A stretch of DNA of 64,000 nt from an uncultured Clostridia bacterium (GTDB lineage Bacteria > Bacillota > Clostridia > TANB77 > CAG-508), in the NCBI GenBank assembly GCA_947167965.1, contig CAMVJW010000002.1, forward strand, positions 62,001-126,000, given 5' to 3'. Numbering within the stretch: the stretch's first letter is position 1; every line of letters begins with the position of its first letter. Below the pieces are notes generated by a model. That model had not been told where the DNA came from and made no database searches. It saw nothing but the letters and a program-made list of their open reading frames with translations. Both the position numbers and the translations under genes were made by a program. Shown one piece after another: positions 27,180 through 36,519 of this stretch.

Positions 27180-29189
27180 TTATTTTAATAAATTATTTAA
27201 ATTTGCTTCATTTAAAACTGTATCTACTTCTTTTAAATTATTATTTTTAATAAAGTTTTCTACTTTAGTATAATCATACTCTTCTTGTCCAAGTTTTCCG
27301 CTATTTTGATCAATAGTTCTTATTTCATTAATTGCAACTTCTTTCAGCTCATATTTCCAATCACCCATATGTTCATATGTAATAGCATAGCGATTTTCAT
27401 TGGCTAATATTCTTCCATGATATATATGTCCTTCAGAAACTTTTTCAATATCTACTTTATAGTTTTTATATCTTATTATGTAAGTATTGGTAATTAATAA
27501 ATCTTTTGATTTTACAACTAATACTACAACAGGATTTTGTGTGCCATTTTCACTAATTACAGCAAATTTGTATTCTTGTTCCTCTACAGATTGGATATTT
27601 CCATTTGCAGATTTTATTAATGTATTTTCTTTTAACCAATTTTTATCAAGTAGTGTTGATTTAATTTTGCTAACAGCATTTTCATGTTCTGTCATTTCGA
27701 TATTTGAATTCTCTGAATTATTCATTATGTCAGTTTGATTTTGTGTTATATTGGAATTTTCTTTATTTTCATTGCTAGAAATACTCTTTCTAAAATACAC
27801 TGTCGTCTGATCAATATTCTTCACTAAATACTTTTCTCCACGTATCCTTTTTATAGTTAAAATATCTTTTTTTCCAGAATTTGCAATTAGTGTTACTGAA
27901 CTTCTTTCATTAATATAGTCTCCTTTTAGATTATCCTCTGTTTCGCTTGAATATGTTCCTATAAATGCTGTATATTTAACATTTGAATCAAAAACCATTT
28001 CTCCAGTTGCTCCAGCAGATCCATAAATTTCCATTAATGATATTTCTTTTCCGTTTTCTTCGGCAAACTCTGGTTTCCAACTTCCTATTAGTTCATTATT
28101 TTCTATATATGTAATGCTATCTTCTACTTTTTCATATTTCACAACCTTAAATGTTGAATATGTTTTGTCTTCATTTAATTTTAAATATACTGTTGCTTCT
28201 TTTGCTTCTGCTTCATGATCAAAATAATTCATATTATTTTTTGGTGTTGTATTTAAAAATTTAAATTTTACAGTATATACATTCGAAGAATATGTAATGC
28301 TTTTTATTTCTCCAATTATTGTTTCCATATTTACAGTATCTGGTTCATATATTAATTCATAATATTTTTCACCATTCACAGTCTTCTCTTTAAAAAACTC
28401 TCCACTATAATTACTTGGTATTTCAGTGTACCCTAAACTTTTTAAAATATTATTTATCTCTGTTGCCTTAAATAGTCCATTATTTGATATTGTTCTATTT
28501 AATATTGTATTAATTCTTATAGCTAATGATATTCTATTATCTCCATCGTCTGCATTATAGTTTGCTTCAAATCCTGCAATAAAAGATAAATATTTTTTTA
28601 GCTCAATTTCTGAAATTTTATTTACCGCTTCTTCTTCACCTTCTACTGTTATTTCTCTTGTTTCTAAGTTAATTATAATTCTTGTTAGTTTCTCATTTTG
28701 AGCATTATATATTTCTAATTTTAGTATTTTGTCGTCATTCTTAAATTCATTTAGCATAAGATCTTCTATATATTCTGAAGGGCTGTCCTCTTGGGTTTTA
28801 CCTTCATAATCACATATTAGCTTATCTGATTCATTATATACCTTATATTTTAATGGTGTAGTATTATTTTTTTCTTTTTCACTTACTCCAATTACTAATT
28901 TTGCTTTATTATCTTTTATTTGTATATTTCTTATTTGTATTTTTATGTTTTCTGTTAGATTAATTGGCTCATAAGATAATGTAATGTCTCTATCTGATAA
29001 TAATTCATTTTTGTCGGTTATCTCTGGCTTTTCTCCTGTTACTAAATATTTTATTAAGAAAAACACATTTCCATATCCATGTGTTGAAGCATATACATTT
29101 GCTCCTCCTATTGTAAGTAATAGTGCTACTATAATACAACTAATTACCACTACCTTTGTTTTACTTTTTTTCTTATTATTTTCTTCCAT
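27180..29189 (-). CDS. membrane-anchored protein, anti-sigma paralogue (long form 1)
   Basis: A 669-residue protein that I do not recognise as a named family. One membrane segment near residues 12-32 ends in YASTHGYGNVFFLIKYLVTG, a stretch shared with the next two genes. Residues up to about 205 are almost identical to the 29238-31100 product; the rest diverges into a lipocalin-like or domain-repeat region (NELIGSWKPEFAEENGKEIS). The region outside the membrane is large. It is the last gene of a sigma/anti-sigma run, so it may be a sensor tied to the sigma factor, but it lacks the N-terminal cytoplasmic segment of the first paralogue. Confidence 0.65.
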   Translation of the reverse strand: MEENNKKKSKTKVVVISCIIVALLLTIGGANVYASTHGYGNVFFLIKYLVTGEKPEITDKNELLSDRDITLSYEPINLTENIKIQIRNIQIKDNKAKLVIGVSEKEKNNTTPLKYKVYNESDKLICDYEGKTQEDSPSEYIEDLMLNEFKNDDKILKLEIYNAQNEKLTRIIINLETREITVEGEEEAVNKISEIELKKYLSFIAGFEANYNADDGDNRISLAIRINTILNRTISNNGLFKATEINNILKSLGYTEIPSNYSGEFFKEKTVNGEKYYELIYEPDTVNMETIIGEIKSITYSSNVYTVKFKFLNTTPKNNMNYFDHEAEAKEATVYLKLNEDKTYSTFKVVKYEKVEDSITYIENNELIGSWKPEFAEENGKEISLMEIYGSAGATGEMVFDSNVKYTAFIGTYSSETEDNLKGDYINERSSVTLIANSGKKDILTIKRIRGEKYLVKNIDQTTVYFRKSISSNENKENSNITQNQTDIMNNSENSNIEMTEHENAVSKIKSTLLDKNWLKENTLIKSANGNIQSVEEQEYKFAVISENGTQNPVVVLVVKSKDLLITNTYIIRYKNYKVDIEKVSEGHIYHGRILANENRYAITYEHMGDWKYELKEVAINEIRTIDQNSGKLGQEEYDYTKVENFIKNNNLKEVDTVLNEANLNNLLK
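28640..29087. repeat. 448-bp identical direct repeat, copy A
   Basis: By eye this segment equals 30551-30998 base for base (offset 1911). It encodes residues about 35-184 of the 27180-29189 product. Identity at third codon positions points to recent duplication or gene conversion. Confidence 0.85.
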
Positions 29190-29237
29190 TTGTTTTCACC
29201 TTTTTTCTACATATTTTAATATTAGTTTGGTTAATTT

Positions 29238-31100
29238 TTATCCTGCCAAATATCCAGCAGCAGGAAAAATATATCCTTCTCTGCCATCATCTAATTTAAC
29301 ATAAAAACTATTGATATTAGTAGTATCATCAAACCTTAAAATTTTAAATTTTAACTTTCCTTTATATATTCCTGAATCTTCCAATTTATTATTTTCTTTA
29401 TTCTCTTTTTCAATATACTTCATGATATTATTCATATCTTGTGTAAAATATAAGTTTTCACTTGTAAATGTAATATCTTTTATATCTTTTATATTTGTTT
29501 CTTTTTTATTGGCTACACCATTATTAAATTCAAAATAGTTTTTAAATACTATAGGTGAGATTTGTTTTGTAATAACAGTTTCTGCAACTAAAACTCCTTG
29601 TTGATTTGTTTGTAAATTAAATCCTGCTTCATTTACAATCCTGATTAAACCTTTTTTATTTTTAGTGTAAACTTCATATTTTGGATCGTCACTTCCTCCA
29701 TCATTTTCAATGATTATTTCAATTTTATTATCATTTTTATTTAAATCAACAATATATATTCTACTTAATAATGTTTTATTTGTTTTTTCTATAACTATAT
29801 TTCCATTTAATTCTACGTAATATTCTTCTCTATCATCTCCGTTTTTTTCACTTTTTACAGTAAGTTTATCTATGCTTCCATCTCCATCAAAATCAAAAAT
29901 AAAATCTTTATAGTTTTTAATATTGTTTATATCTCTCCATTCTAAAGCTATATCTTTTATTCCATAAAGCTTAGTATTAAACTGATTGTAATTATTTTCA
30001 GCTGTTGATGGCTCTGATAATTCTTTTTCTTGGTTAGAATTATTATTATCTTTTTCATATTTAACAACCTTAAATGTTGAATATGTTTTGTCTTCATTTA
30101 ATTTGATATATGCTGTTGCTTCTTCTATCTCTAAATCATTTGTGTCAGTATTAAACTCATCTGATGGATGAATAAATGTATAAGTAAAGTTTACAGTATA
30201 TATTCCTCCACAATATGAAATACTTTTTATTTCTATTACTTTATTAGGTTCAAATCCTTCTCTACCTTCAGTTACTTCAATATAGTTTGTCCCATTTTTA
30301 TTAGTAATTTTGAAATAGTCTGCATTTTTTAATGGATTACTTAGTTTTTCATATCCTGTAGCTTCTAACATTTTGTTGACTTCATCAAATAGTTCTCCAT
30401 TAGCTTTTAAATTTTCATTTGAAGCTATTTCTGATTTGACAAATAGAATTTTTTCATCATCTGAATTTTTATATTTTTCTAAGGCAGATATACTCTCTAA
30501 AAATCTTTTCAATTCAATTTCAGATATTTTATTAACTGCCTCTTTCTCGTCTTCTACTGTTATTTCTCTTGTTTCTAAGTTAATTATAATTCTTGTTAGT
30601 TTCTCATTTTGAGCATTATATATTTCTAATTTTAGTATTTTGTCGTCATTCTTAAATTCATTTAGCATAAGATCTTCTATATATTCTGAAGGGCTGTCCT
30701 CTTGGGTTTTACCTTCATAATCACATATTAGCTTATCTGATTCATTATATACCTTATATTTTAATGGTGTAGTATTATTTTTTTCTTTTTCACTTACTCC
30801 AATTACTAATTTTGCTTTATTATCTTTTATTTGTATATTTCTTATTTGTATTTTTATGTTTTCTGTTAGATTAATTGGCTCATAAGATAATGTAATGTCT
30901 CTATCTGATAATAATTCATTTTTGTCGGTTATCTCTGGCTTTTCTCCTGTTACTAAATATTTTATTAAGAAAAACACATTTCCATATCCATGTGTTGAGG
31001 CATATACATGTGCTCCACCTATTCCAAGCAATATCGCTACTATAATACAAGTAATTACTACTACTTTTGTTTTATTCTTTTTCTTATTATTTTCTTCCAT
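29238..31100 (-). CDS. membrane-anchored protein, anti-sigma paralogue (long form 2)
   Basis: A 620-residue paralogue with the same N-terminus (MEENNKKKNKTKVVVIT), membrane segment and following 150 residues as its neighbour. The C-terminal half is different: FDFDGDGSIDKLTVKSEKNG and IEIIIENDGGSDDPKYEVY resemble a beta-propeller or VCBS-like repeat, and YVKLDDGREGYIFPA at the end resembles an SH3-like strand. Function unknown. The gap to the next gene is 48 bases, so they are cotranscribed. Confidence 0.65.
   Translation of the reverse strand: MEENNKKKNKTKVVVITCIIVAILLGIGGAHVYASTHGYGNVFFLIKYLVTGEKPEITDKNELLSDRDITLSYEPINLTENIKIQIRNIQIKDNKAKLVIGVSEKEKNNTTPLKYKVYNESDKLICDYEGKTQEDSPSEYIEDLMLNEFKNDDKILKLEIYNAQNEKLTRIIINLETREITVEDEKEAVNKISEIELKRFLESISALEKYKNSDDEKILFVKSEIASNENLKANGELFDEVNKMLEATGYEKLSNPLKNADYFKITNKNGTNYIEVTEGREGFEPNKVIEIKSISYCGGIYTVNFTYTFIHPSDEFNTDTNDLEIEEATAYIKLNEDKTYSTFKVVKYEKDNNNSNQEKELSEPSTAENNYNQFNTKLYGIKDIALEWRDINNIKNYKDFIFDFDGDGSIDKLTVKSEKNGDDREEYYVELNGNIVIEKTNKTLLSRIYIVDLNKNDNKIEIIIENDGGSDDPKYEVYTKNKKGLIRIVNEAGFNLQTNQQGVLVAETVITKQISPIVFKNYFEFNNGVANKKETNIKDIKDITFTSENLYFTQDMNNIMKYIEKENKENNKLEDSGIYKGKLKFKILRFDDTTNINSFYVKLDDGREGYIFPAAGYLAG
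30551..30998. repeat. 448-bp identical direct repeat, copy B
   Basis: Partner of 28640-29087; see that entry. Confidence 0.85.
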
Positions 31101-31217
31101 TTGTTTTCCCCCTTTTTCTTTTTTCTACATATTAGATGTATTTTGCTATTAGTTAGGTTCATTATTTTTCATTTTTTTACTAACCCTATTATTTTATCCA
31201 CACTTTTGCATTTTATA

Positions 31218-32165
31218 TTAAACTTCTTCATATTTTACTAATTCAAATAAATTTCCATTTAATTTAAAATACACTGTTGCATCAGTTGTTTTCAATTTAG
31301 TATAATCTATTTCAAATGATTTTTTAGAATCTACTAAAGTATAATTGATTTCAGCTGTATATAGACCTGCACAATATGACAATTTATTTATATTTAGAAC
31401 TACCTTTTCATCATTATTTTGAGGTTTTATCTTTTTGATAAGTTCTTTTTCAAGATATTTTTTTAATTCTATTTCAGAAACTTTATCTAAAGCTTCTTCT
31501 TCTCCTTGAACAATAACTTCCTTTGTATTTAAGTTAATCGATATTTCAGCTAATTTTGTATTATATGATGTAAATATTTCTAATTTAATACTTTCATCTT
31601 TTTTAGTTAAACCATTAAATATTATCTCCTCTGCATACTCGCCTTCTTTTCCTCCATTTAGGCTATTATATTCGCAAAGTATTTTTTCCTTTGAATTAAT
31701 TATTTTATATTTTAATGGTGTTAAATATGTGTTCTTTTTTTCTTTAATCTCTAAATTTAATATTTCTTGATTATTCTTTATTTGTAAATTTCTAATTTGA
31801 AGTTTTAAATTCTCTGTTAAATATATTGGTTCATAAGATATTGTAATGTCTCTATCAGAAAGTAGCTCATTTTTGTCTGTTATTTCAGCTTTTTCGCCAG
31901 TAACAATATACTTTATTAAAAAGAATACATTTCCATATCCATGTGTTGATGCATATACATTTGCACCACCTATAATTCCTATTAAACAAGTAACTGCTGC
32001 AATAAATCTTCCGATTTTGTATTTAATAGCAATTTTATTTATATTTGTTGTTTTTTCATTTGTCTCAATTATCTCAGGAGAAAAATTATTAAAAATATCT
32101 TCTGCTTTTTCTGAAATAAATTGATCTTGTTTCAATTTTTCTTTTATTTTATCATCTAGGTTCAT
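31218..32165 (-). CDS. probable anti-sigma factor, DUF4179-like
   Basis: A 315-residue protein encoded 18 bases after the sigma factor gene. The N-terminal cytoplasmic part (MNLDDKIKEKLKQDQFISEK, about 1-48) is followed by one membrane segment (FIAAVTCLIGIIGGANVY) and an external domain related to the two longer paralogues (YGNVFFLIKYIVTGEKAEIT). A gene of this kind directly after an ECF sigma gene usually encodes its anti-sigma factor, with the N-terminus binding sigma inside the cell. That role is inferred from position and layout. Confidence 0.7.
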   Translation of the reverse strand: MNLDDKIKEKLKQDQFISEKAEDIFNNFSPEIIETNEKTTNINKIAIKYKIGRFIAAVTCLIGIIGGANVYASTHGYGNVFFLIKYIVTGEKAEITDKNELLSDRDITISYEPIYLTENLKLQIRNLQIKNNQEILNLEIKEKKNTYLTPLKYKIINSKEKILCEYNSLNGGKEGEYAEEIIFNGLTKKDESIKLEIFTSYNTKLAEISINLNTKEVIVQGEEEALDKVSEIELKKYLEKELIKKIKPQNNDEKVVLNINKLSYCAGLYTAEINYTLVDSKKSFEIDYTKLKTTDATVYFKLNGNLFELVKYEEV

Positions 32166-32183
32166 ATATTTCCTCCTTTCCCT

Positions 32184-32699
32184 TTAACTTTCTGTATCTT
32201 CTAATTTATATATTTCTGAAATCTTTTTCCTTGCTCTAGAAAGTCTTGATTTTACTGTTCCTTCTGGTATTTTTAATATTTTTGAAATATCTTTAACCTG
32301 TATATCATCATAATAAAATAAAACAGTAACCATCCTTAAATCTTCTTCTAACTTATTTAATAAAATTTCAAGATCTGCTTTTTCACAATATAAATCATAA
32401 AAATAATTACTATTTTGTTGTAATTTTTCTGTTTTTAATGCTTCTTTTTTATTTTTTCTAATTATTTCATAGCAATTATTTATCATAATTCTAACCATCC
32501 ATGTATTAAAATATTCTGGATTATTTAGAGTATCTATTTTTTTATATGCATTTATTAGTGTTTCTTGTAATGCATCACATACATCATCATCATTTTTTAA
32601 AATAGCCATCCCTGTTTTATATAATTTTGTTTTTACATTTTGGATAAGTTTTAAAAAAGCATCTTTATCTCCTTTTCTTGCAAGTGTTAGATTATCCAT
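32184..32699 (-). CDS. ECF-type RNA polymerase sigma factor
   Basis: A 171-residue sigma factor with only regions 2 and 4. Region 2: DDDVCDALQETLINAYKKID and YFNTWMVRIMINNCYEIIRK. Region 4 HTH: IQVKDISKILKIPEGTVKSR followed by LSRARKKI. It would direct RNA polymerase to a specific promoter set, probably when released by the membrane protein encoded next. It heads a four-gene run ending at the terminator near 27150. Confidence 0.92.
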   Translation of the reverse strand: MDNLTLARKGDKDAFLKLIQNVKTKLYKTGMAILKNDDDVCDALQETLINAYKKIDTLNNPEYFNTWMVRIMINNCYEIIRKNKKEALKTEKLQQNSNYFYDLYCEKADLEILLNKLEEDLRMVTVLFYYDDIQVKDISKILKIPEGTVKSRLSRARKKISEIYKLEDTES

Positions 32700-32864
32700 T
32701 TTGTTTTCCTTTCTTTCATATATTAGATGTATTTAAATCCATTTTTGGTTCATTTTCAAATTTAGTTTATTAATTACGTACCATTTTCTGTACCATTCTT
32801 TTTATATCTTATATCTAATTTTATTTAAATTCAATATAAATCTATATATGTAATATAAATGTAA

Positions 32865-32890
32865 AAAACTCCCTAATCCTAGAGAGTTTT
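32865..32890 (-). terminator. terminator after the transglutaminase-like gene
   Basis: On the minus strand AAAACTCTCTA and TAGGGAGTTTT pair (one G-T), followed by T residues, 13 bases past the stop. Confidence 0.7.
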
Positions 32891-32902
32891 ATTATTCTAT
32901 TA

Positions 32903-34036
32903 TTATCTATAATCTATTTGACTTATTTCTGGATAATTAAATGTCCTACCATTTTCAGAAAAGTTATATGATAAAGTATGATCTTTTTTAAAAGTTTCTG
33001 AACCTTTTAGAAAATATTTGTATTTCATTTCATTTGTTGCCTTTCCATTGTTACCAATAACTATAGGATCATCCCATGTAGGATCTACTTCGTACCAAAT
33101 ATTATTTAATTTAACACAATTCCAAGCATGGCTTTCTGATTGCCCATTACTATTTACTGCTGTTCCTTGCATAATTTCACAATCAATATTTGCTGAATTT
33201 GCTAAATACTTAAATGCCTTTGCATAACCTTCACATACACAATTTCTTTTTGCAAGTGCACCATATAAATTGTAACTTCCAGGCGCTTTATATGTTGAAT
33301 CATATTCTATTGTTTCTATTAAATAATTATGAATAATCAAAATATTTCTGTAATTGTCATCACTCAAATGATTAATTACATTATTTTTGACCTTTTCAAC
33401 TTCACTAATAGCTTCTTCTACATTAATTGATGAAATAAAATCATCTAATAAATATGAATCTCCATTACCAGGTGCAATATACACATTATATGATGTTTTA
33501 AAAAATTTTGTAGTTGTTTCTATATTTAAATACATTTTGTTTACATCTAAATAAAATAATTGTGGATTATCATGTGTAAAAGCTTCAACTGCACTTTGAT
33601 AATCATCTCCTAAAATCTTATTTCCATTATCTTCTTTTAAAATATTAGTAAATATATCTCCATACTTTATTATACAATTTTTATTTTTTAAATTATTTCT
33701 ATTTTCATATAATTTATTATATATTTTTTTCTGATTTTCACTTAATTGATTGTAAAAAAATAGATTCCCACTATTTTGAATTATATTTGGTTCTATATTT
33801 GAATTATCATTTACTGATGAGTTCCCCTGAATTGCATCACTTATTTTTTTTATTGCATTGTTGGTTTGCTTAATATCTTCTTTTTCAGGTTCTTCTGTAG
33901 CAATTCTGTCTATTGTATATATATTAATATCTAAGTCATTAATTTTGTTATATATTATTATCCCAATAATTGATAAAGCACCAATTAAAAATATATTTAT
34001 AAATATTAAGAAAATAGTAGTAATTTTTTTCTTCAT
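32903..34036 (-). CDS. membrane-anchored transglutaminase-like protein
   Basis: A 377-residue protein with an N-terminal membrane anchor (IFLIFINIFLIGALSIIGIII) and an external C-terminal transglutaminase-like domain. The catalytic triad is visible: Cys in NCVCEGYAKAFKYL, His in QSESHAWNCVKL and Asp in WYEVDPTWDDP. The family includes peptidases and crosslinkers of wall or surface proteins; the substrate is unknown. It lies downstream of the LAKTG surface protein with a terminator between them. Confidence 0.85.
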   Translation of the reverse strand: MKKKITTIFLIFINIFLIGALSIIGIIIYNKINDLDINIYTIDRIATEEPEKEDIKQTNNAIKKISDAIQGNSSVNDNSNIEPNIIQNSGNLFFYNQLSENQKKIYNKLYENRNNLKNKNCIIKYGDIFTNILKEDNGNKILGDDYQSAVEAFTHDNPQLFYLDVNKMYLNIETTTKFFKTSYNVYIAPGNGDSYLLDDFISSINVEEAISEVEKVKNNVINHLSDDNYRNILIIHNYLIETIEYDSTYKAPGSYNLYGALAKRNCVCEGYAKAFKYLANSANIDCEIMQGTAVNSNGQSESHAWNCVKLNNIWYEVDPTWDDPIVIGNNGKATNEMKYKYFLKGSETFKKDHTLSYNFSENGRTFNYPEISQIDYR

Positions 34037-34092
34037 TTACTTTTCCCTTTCTACCCATCACGTATCATTTCTAAATAAATTTTTTATTATAT

Positions 34093-34129
34093 AAAATAGC
34101 AATGAAATTATAAATTCCATTGCTATTTT
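34093..34129 (-). terminator. terminator after the LAKTG protein gene
   Basis: AAAATAGCAATG (34093-34104) pairs with CATTGCTATTTT (34118-34129), 12 bp, with T runs following. Confidence 0.75.
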
Positions 34130-34151
34130 TATTTTTTTATTTTTTATTTTT

Positions 34152-34592
34152 TTATAATTTTTTATAATCACTTATTTTCTTAAATGAATATATAGCTGAT
34201 ATTCCACAAATTAATACTACAAGAGTAATAAATCCTTTTGAATCTGTTACCCCAGTTTTTGCAAGTGAATTTGAATTTGAAACACTTCTATTTGTTGAAA
34301 TTGAATTATTAGTTGCTGTATTATTGTTATTAGCTGTTATATTATTAAATGTTATTGAATTATTTGTATTTTCAGCTGGTGCAATATTTGCTGGTGTTGT
34401 ATTTTCTTGTGCAGTATTTTCAGCTGGTGTTGCATTTGCTGGTGCATTATTTTCAGATGTTGAATTAGCTATTGGTGCTATGTTTGTAAAAATATCTTCA
34501 TCATCAGCAAAAACAGGTTTTGCAATTAGTGAAACCATACATATTATTAATAACATAATTAAAATTTTAGCTATCTTTTTACTATTTTTCAT
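34152..34592 (-). CDS. small secreted low-complexity protein with LAKTG sorting signal
   Basis: A 146-residue surface protein. Signal peptide about 1-29 ending KPVFA. The mature part is low complexity, rich in Asn, Ala, Thr, Glu and Pro (NATPAENTAQENTTPAN). At 110-114 stands LAKTG, then a hydrophobic helix (ITLVVLICGISAIYSF) and KKISDYKKL. This is a sortase-type tail with Ala in place of Pro. ATG 34592 follows AAGGAGATTTAAT; a longer frame upstream is not supported. It may be anchored by a housekeeping sortase elsewhere in the genome. Function unknown; a spacer or stalk role is possible. Confidence 0.7.
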   Translation of the reverse strand: MKNSKKIAKILIMLLIICMVSLIAKPVFADDEDIFTNIAPIANSTSENNAPANATPAENTAQENTTPANIAPAENTNNSITFNNITANNNNTATNNSISTNRSVSNSNSLAKTGVTDSKGFITLVVLICGISAIYSFKKISDYKKL

Positions 34593-34737
34593 ATTAAATC
34601 TCCTTAGTTTAAATCTAAATATTAATAAAATCGTATTTATCAACTCTTTTATAATTGTACAATAAAAAAATAAATCTGTCAAATTTTTTTATAATTTTTT
34701 ATATTACAATTTTGTTACATTTATTACGCTTCTAATA

Positions 34738-35829
34738 CTATACATTAAATTTAAATAGAACAATATCTCCCTCTTGCATTATATATTCTTTTCCTTCTTG
34801 TCTTACAAGTCCTTTTTCCCTTGCTGCAAGCATTGAACCTTCTTTTATTAATTCATCATATGATATTATCTCCGCCTTAATAAAGCCTCTTTGAATATCT
34901 GTGTGGATTTTTCCAGCTGCTTCTGGAGCTTTTGTTCCTTTTTTTATTGTCCAAGCTCTAACTTCCGGCTCCCCAGCTGTTAAAAATGACATTAATCCAA
35001 GCAAATCATAACTTTTTTTAATTAGTACATCTAATCCTGACTCTTTTAATCCTAAGGCATCTAGCATTTCTTTTTGATCATCTTTTTCAAGTGTAGACAA
35101 TTCTTCTTCAATTTTTACACATAATGGAACAACTTCAGCTTTTTCGTTTGAAGCATATTCTTTTACTTTTTTATAATTGTCGTCATTTTCATAATTTGAT
35201 AATTGATCCTCAGAAATATTTGCAATATAAATTAAAGGCTTGCTTGTTAATAAAAACATTTCTTTTAATAAAGCTTTTTCATCTTCATTATATTCTAAAC
35301 TTCTTGCAGGCATACCATTTTGTAAACCAACTTTAATCTTTTCTAATAGATTTATTTCAAATTGATATTTTTTATCTGCTTTTAACATTTTTTTTGCTTT
35401 ATCTATTCTTTTGTCTAATGTTTCTAAATCAGCAAATATTAATTCTAGATTTATTGTTTCTATATCTCTTATAGGATCTACACTTCCATCAACATGCACT
35501 ACATTTGAATTTTCAAAACATCTTACTACTTGTGCGATTGCATCAGTTTCTCTAATATGAGATAAAAATTTATTTCCTAATCCTTCTCCTTTACTTGCTC
35601 CTTTTACAAGTCCTGCAATATCTACAAATTCTACAACCGCTGGAGTAATTTTTTTTGTATTATACATTTGAGCTAATTTTTCTAGTCTTTCATCTGGAAC
35701 TGCAACTACCCCAACGTTTGGTTCAATTGTACAAAATGGATAATTTGCACATTCTGCTCCTGCTTTCGTAATACTATTAAATAGTGTACTTTTTCCAACA
35801 TTTGGAAGTCCTACTATTCCTATTTTCAT
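34738..35829 (-). CDS. ychF: redox-regulated ATPase/GTPase YchF
   Basis: A 363-residue Obg-family NTPase that binds the ribosome and prefers ATP. P-loop GLPNVGKSTLFNSITKAG, switch region FVDIAGLVKGASKGEGLGNK and a C-terminal TGS domain (AWTIKKGTKAPEAAGKIHTD). ATG 35829 (MKIGIVGLPNVG) follows AAAGGGAAAAATA; a start 22 codons earlier adds a Lys/Arg-rich stretch not seen in the family. Single-gene unit. Confidence 0.95.
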   Translation of the reverse strand: MKIGIVGLPNVGKSTLFNSITKAGAECANYPFCTIEPNVGVVAVPDERLEKLAQMYNTKKITPAVVEFVDIAGLVKGASKGEGLGNKFLSHIRETDAIAQVVRCFENSNVVHVDGSVDPIRDIETINLELIFADLETLDKRIDKAKKMLKADKKYQFEINLLEKIKVGLQNGMPARSLEYNEDEKALLKEMFLLTSKPLIYIANISEDQLSNYENDDNYKKVKEYASNEKAEVVPLCVKIEEELSTLEKDDQKEMLDALGLKESGLDVLIKKSYDLLGLMSFLTAGEPEVRAWTIKKGTKAPEAAGKIHTDIQRGFIKAEIISYDELIKEGSMLAAREKGLVRQEGKEYIMQEGDIVLFKFNV

Positions 35830-35953
35830 TATTTTTCCCTTTCTTTTTTGTTTTAGTCGCATTTTTGCAACTTTTAAAATTTTCTTTATTTTCATTTAAA
35901 ACCGTGAATTTTAACCAATTTTATATCTTTTTTCTAAAAAAGTCAATAAATTC

Positions 35954-35982
35954 TTGCTTTTTTCAGATTATTCTTATATAAT
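35954..35982 (+). promoter_or_regulatory. promoter of tRNA-Thr
   Basis: TTGCTT (35954-35959), 17-base spacer, TATAAT (35977-35982), 17 bases before the tRNA. Confidence 0.75.
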
Positions 35983-35999
35983 TATACTGTTATGTTTAT

Positions 36000-36075
36000 G
36001 CCTGCATAGCTCAGTTGGTAGAGTGCAGCCTTGGTAAGGCTGAGGTCACGGGTTCAATTCCCGTTGTAGGCTCCA
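36000..36075 (+). tRNA. tRNA-Thr (anticodon GGT)
   Basis: Full cloverleaf: acceptor GCCTGCA with TGTAGGC (one G-T), D stem GCTC with GAGT, anticodon stem CAGCC with GGCTG, loop TTGGTAA giving anticodon GGT, and T stem ACGGG with CCCGT. The CCA end is encoded. It reads ACC and ACT. Confidence 0.95.
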
Positions 36076-36200
36076 ATTCTATGCAGATTCGAACTATTAG
36101 ATAAACAAATATCTAATAGTTTTCTTCTTTAAATCGAATAATAATCAAACATTTTTTATATACTATTAATAATATATTTGTGAAATTTTAAATACATATA

Positions 36201-36229
36201 TTGACAAAATCACGATATAGTGATAAAAT
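36201..36229 (+). promoter_or_regulatory. promoter with embedded operator-like palindrome
   Basis: TTGACA (36201-36206), 17-base spacer, TAAAAT (36224-36229). Between them lies the inverted repeat ATCAC-GATATA-GTGAT (36209-36224). A repressor bound there would block polymerase. The HTH protein of this operon is the natural candidate. Confidence 0.7.
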
Positions 36230-36251
36230 ATTTTCAAAGGAATGATATTTT

Positions 36252-36506
36252 ATGCCAGTTTTATCGAGATTTTATGGAATTATAATTAGGATGTATTTTC
36301 AACAAAGTGAACACAATCCACCACATATACATGCAATTTATGGTGAACATGTTGCTGCAATAGATTTTCAAGAAAAGAAAATAATTGAAGGTGAATTACC
36401 TAAAAAAGCTTTAGAATTAGTAATGGAATGGATTACTATTCATGAGAAAGAGTTAAAAGAAATATGGGATACACAAAATTTTAAAAATATAAAGCCACTA
36501 GAATAA
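36252..36506 (+). CDS. DUF4160 protein, toxin-antitoxin-like pair member
   Basis: An 84-residue protein of the DUF4160 family: MPVLSRFYGIIIRMYF and NPPHIHAIYGEHVAAIDF are the usual signatures. The gene is almost always next to a DUF2442 gene, as here (13 bases apart), and the pair is often proposed as a toxin-antitoxin module. Biochemical activity is unknown. The pair lies between two tRNA genes. Confidence 0.85.
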   Translation: MPVLSRFYGIIIRMYFQQSEHNPPHIHAIYGEHVAAIDFQEKKIIEGELPKKALELVMEWITIHEKELKEIWDTQNFKNIKPLE

Positions 36507-36519
36507 GGAGGGGATTTTT

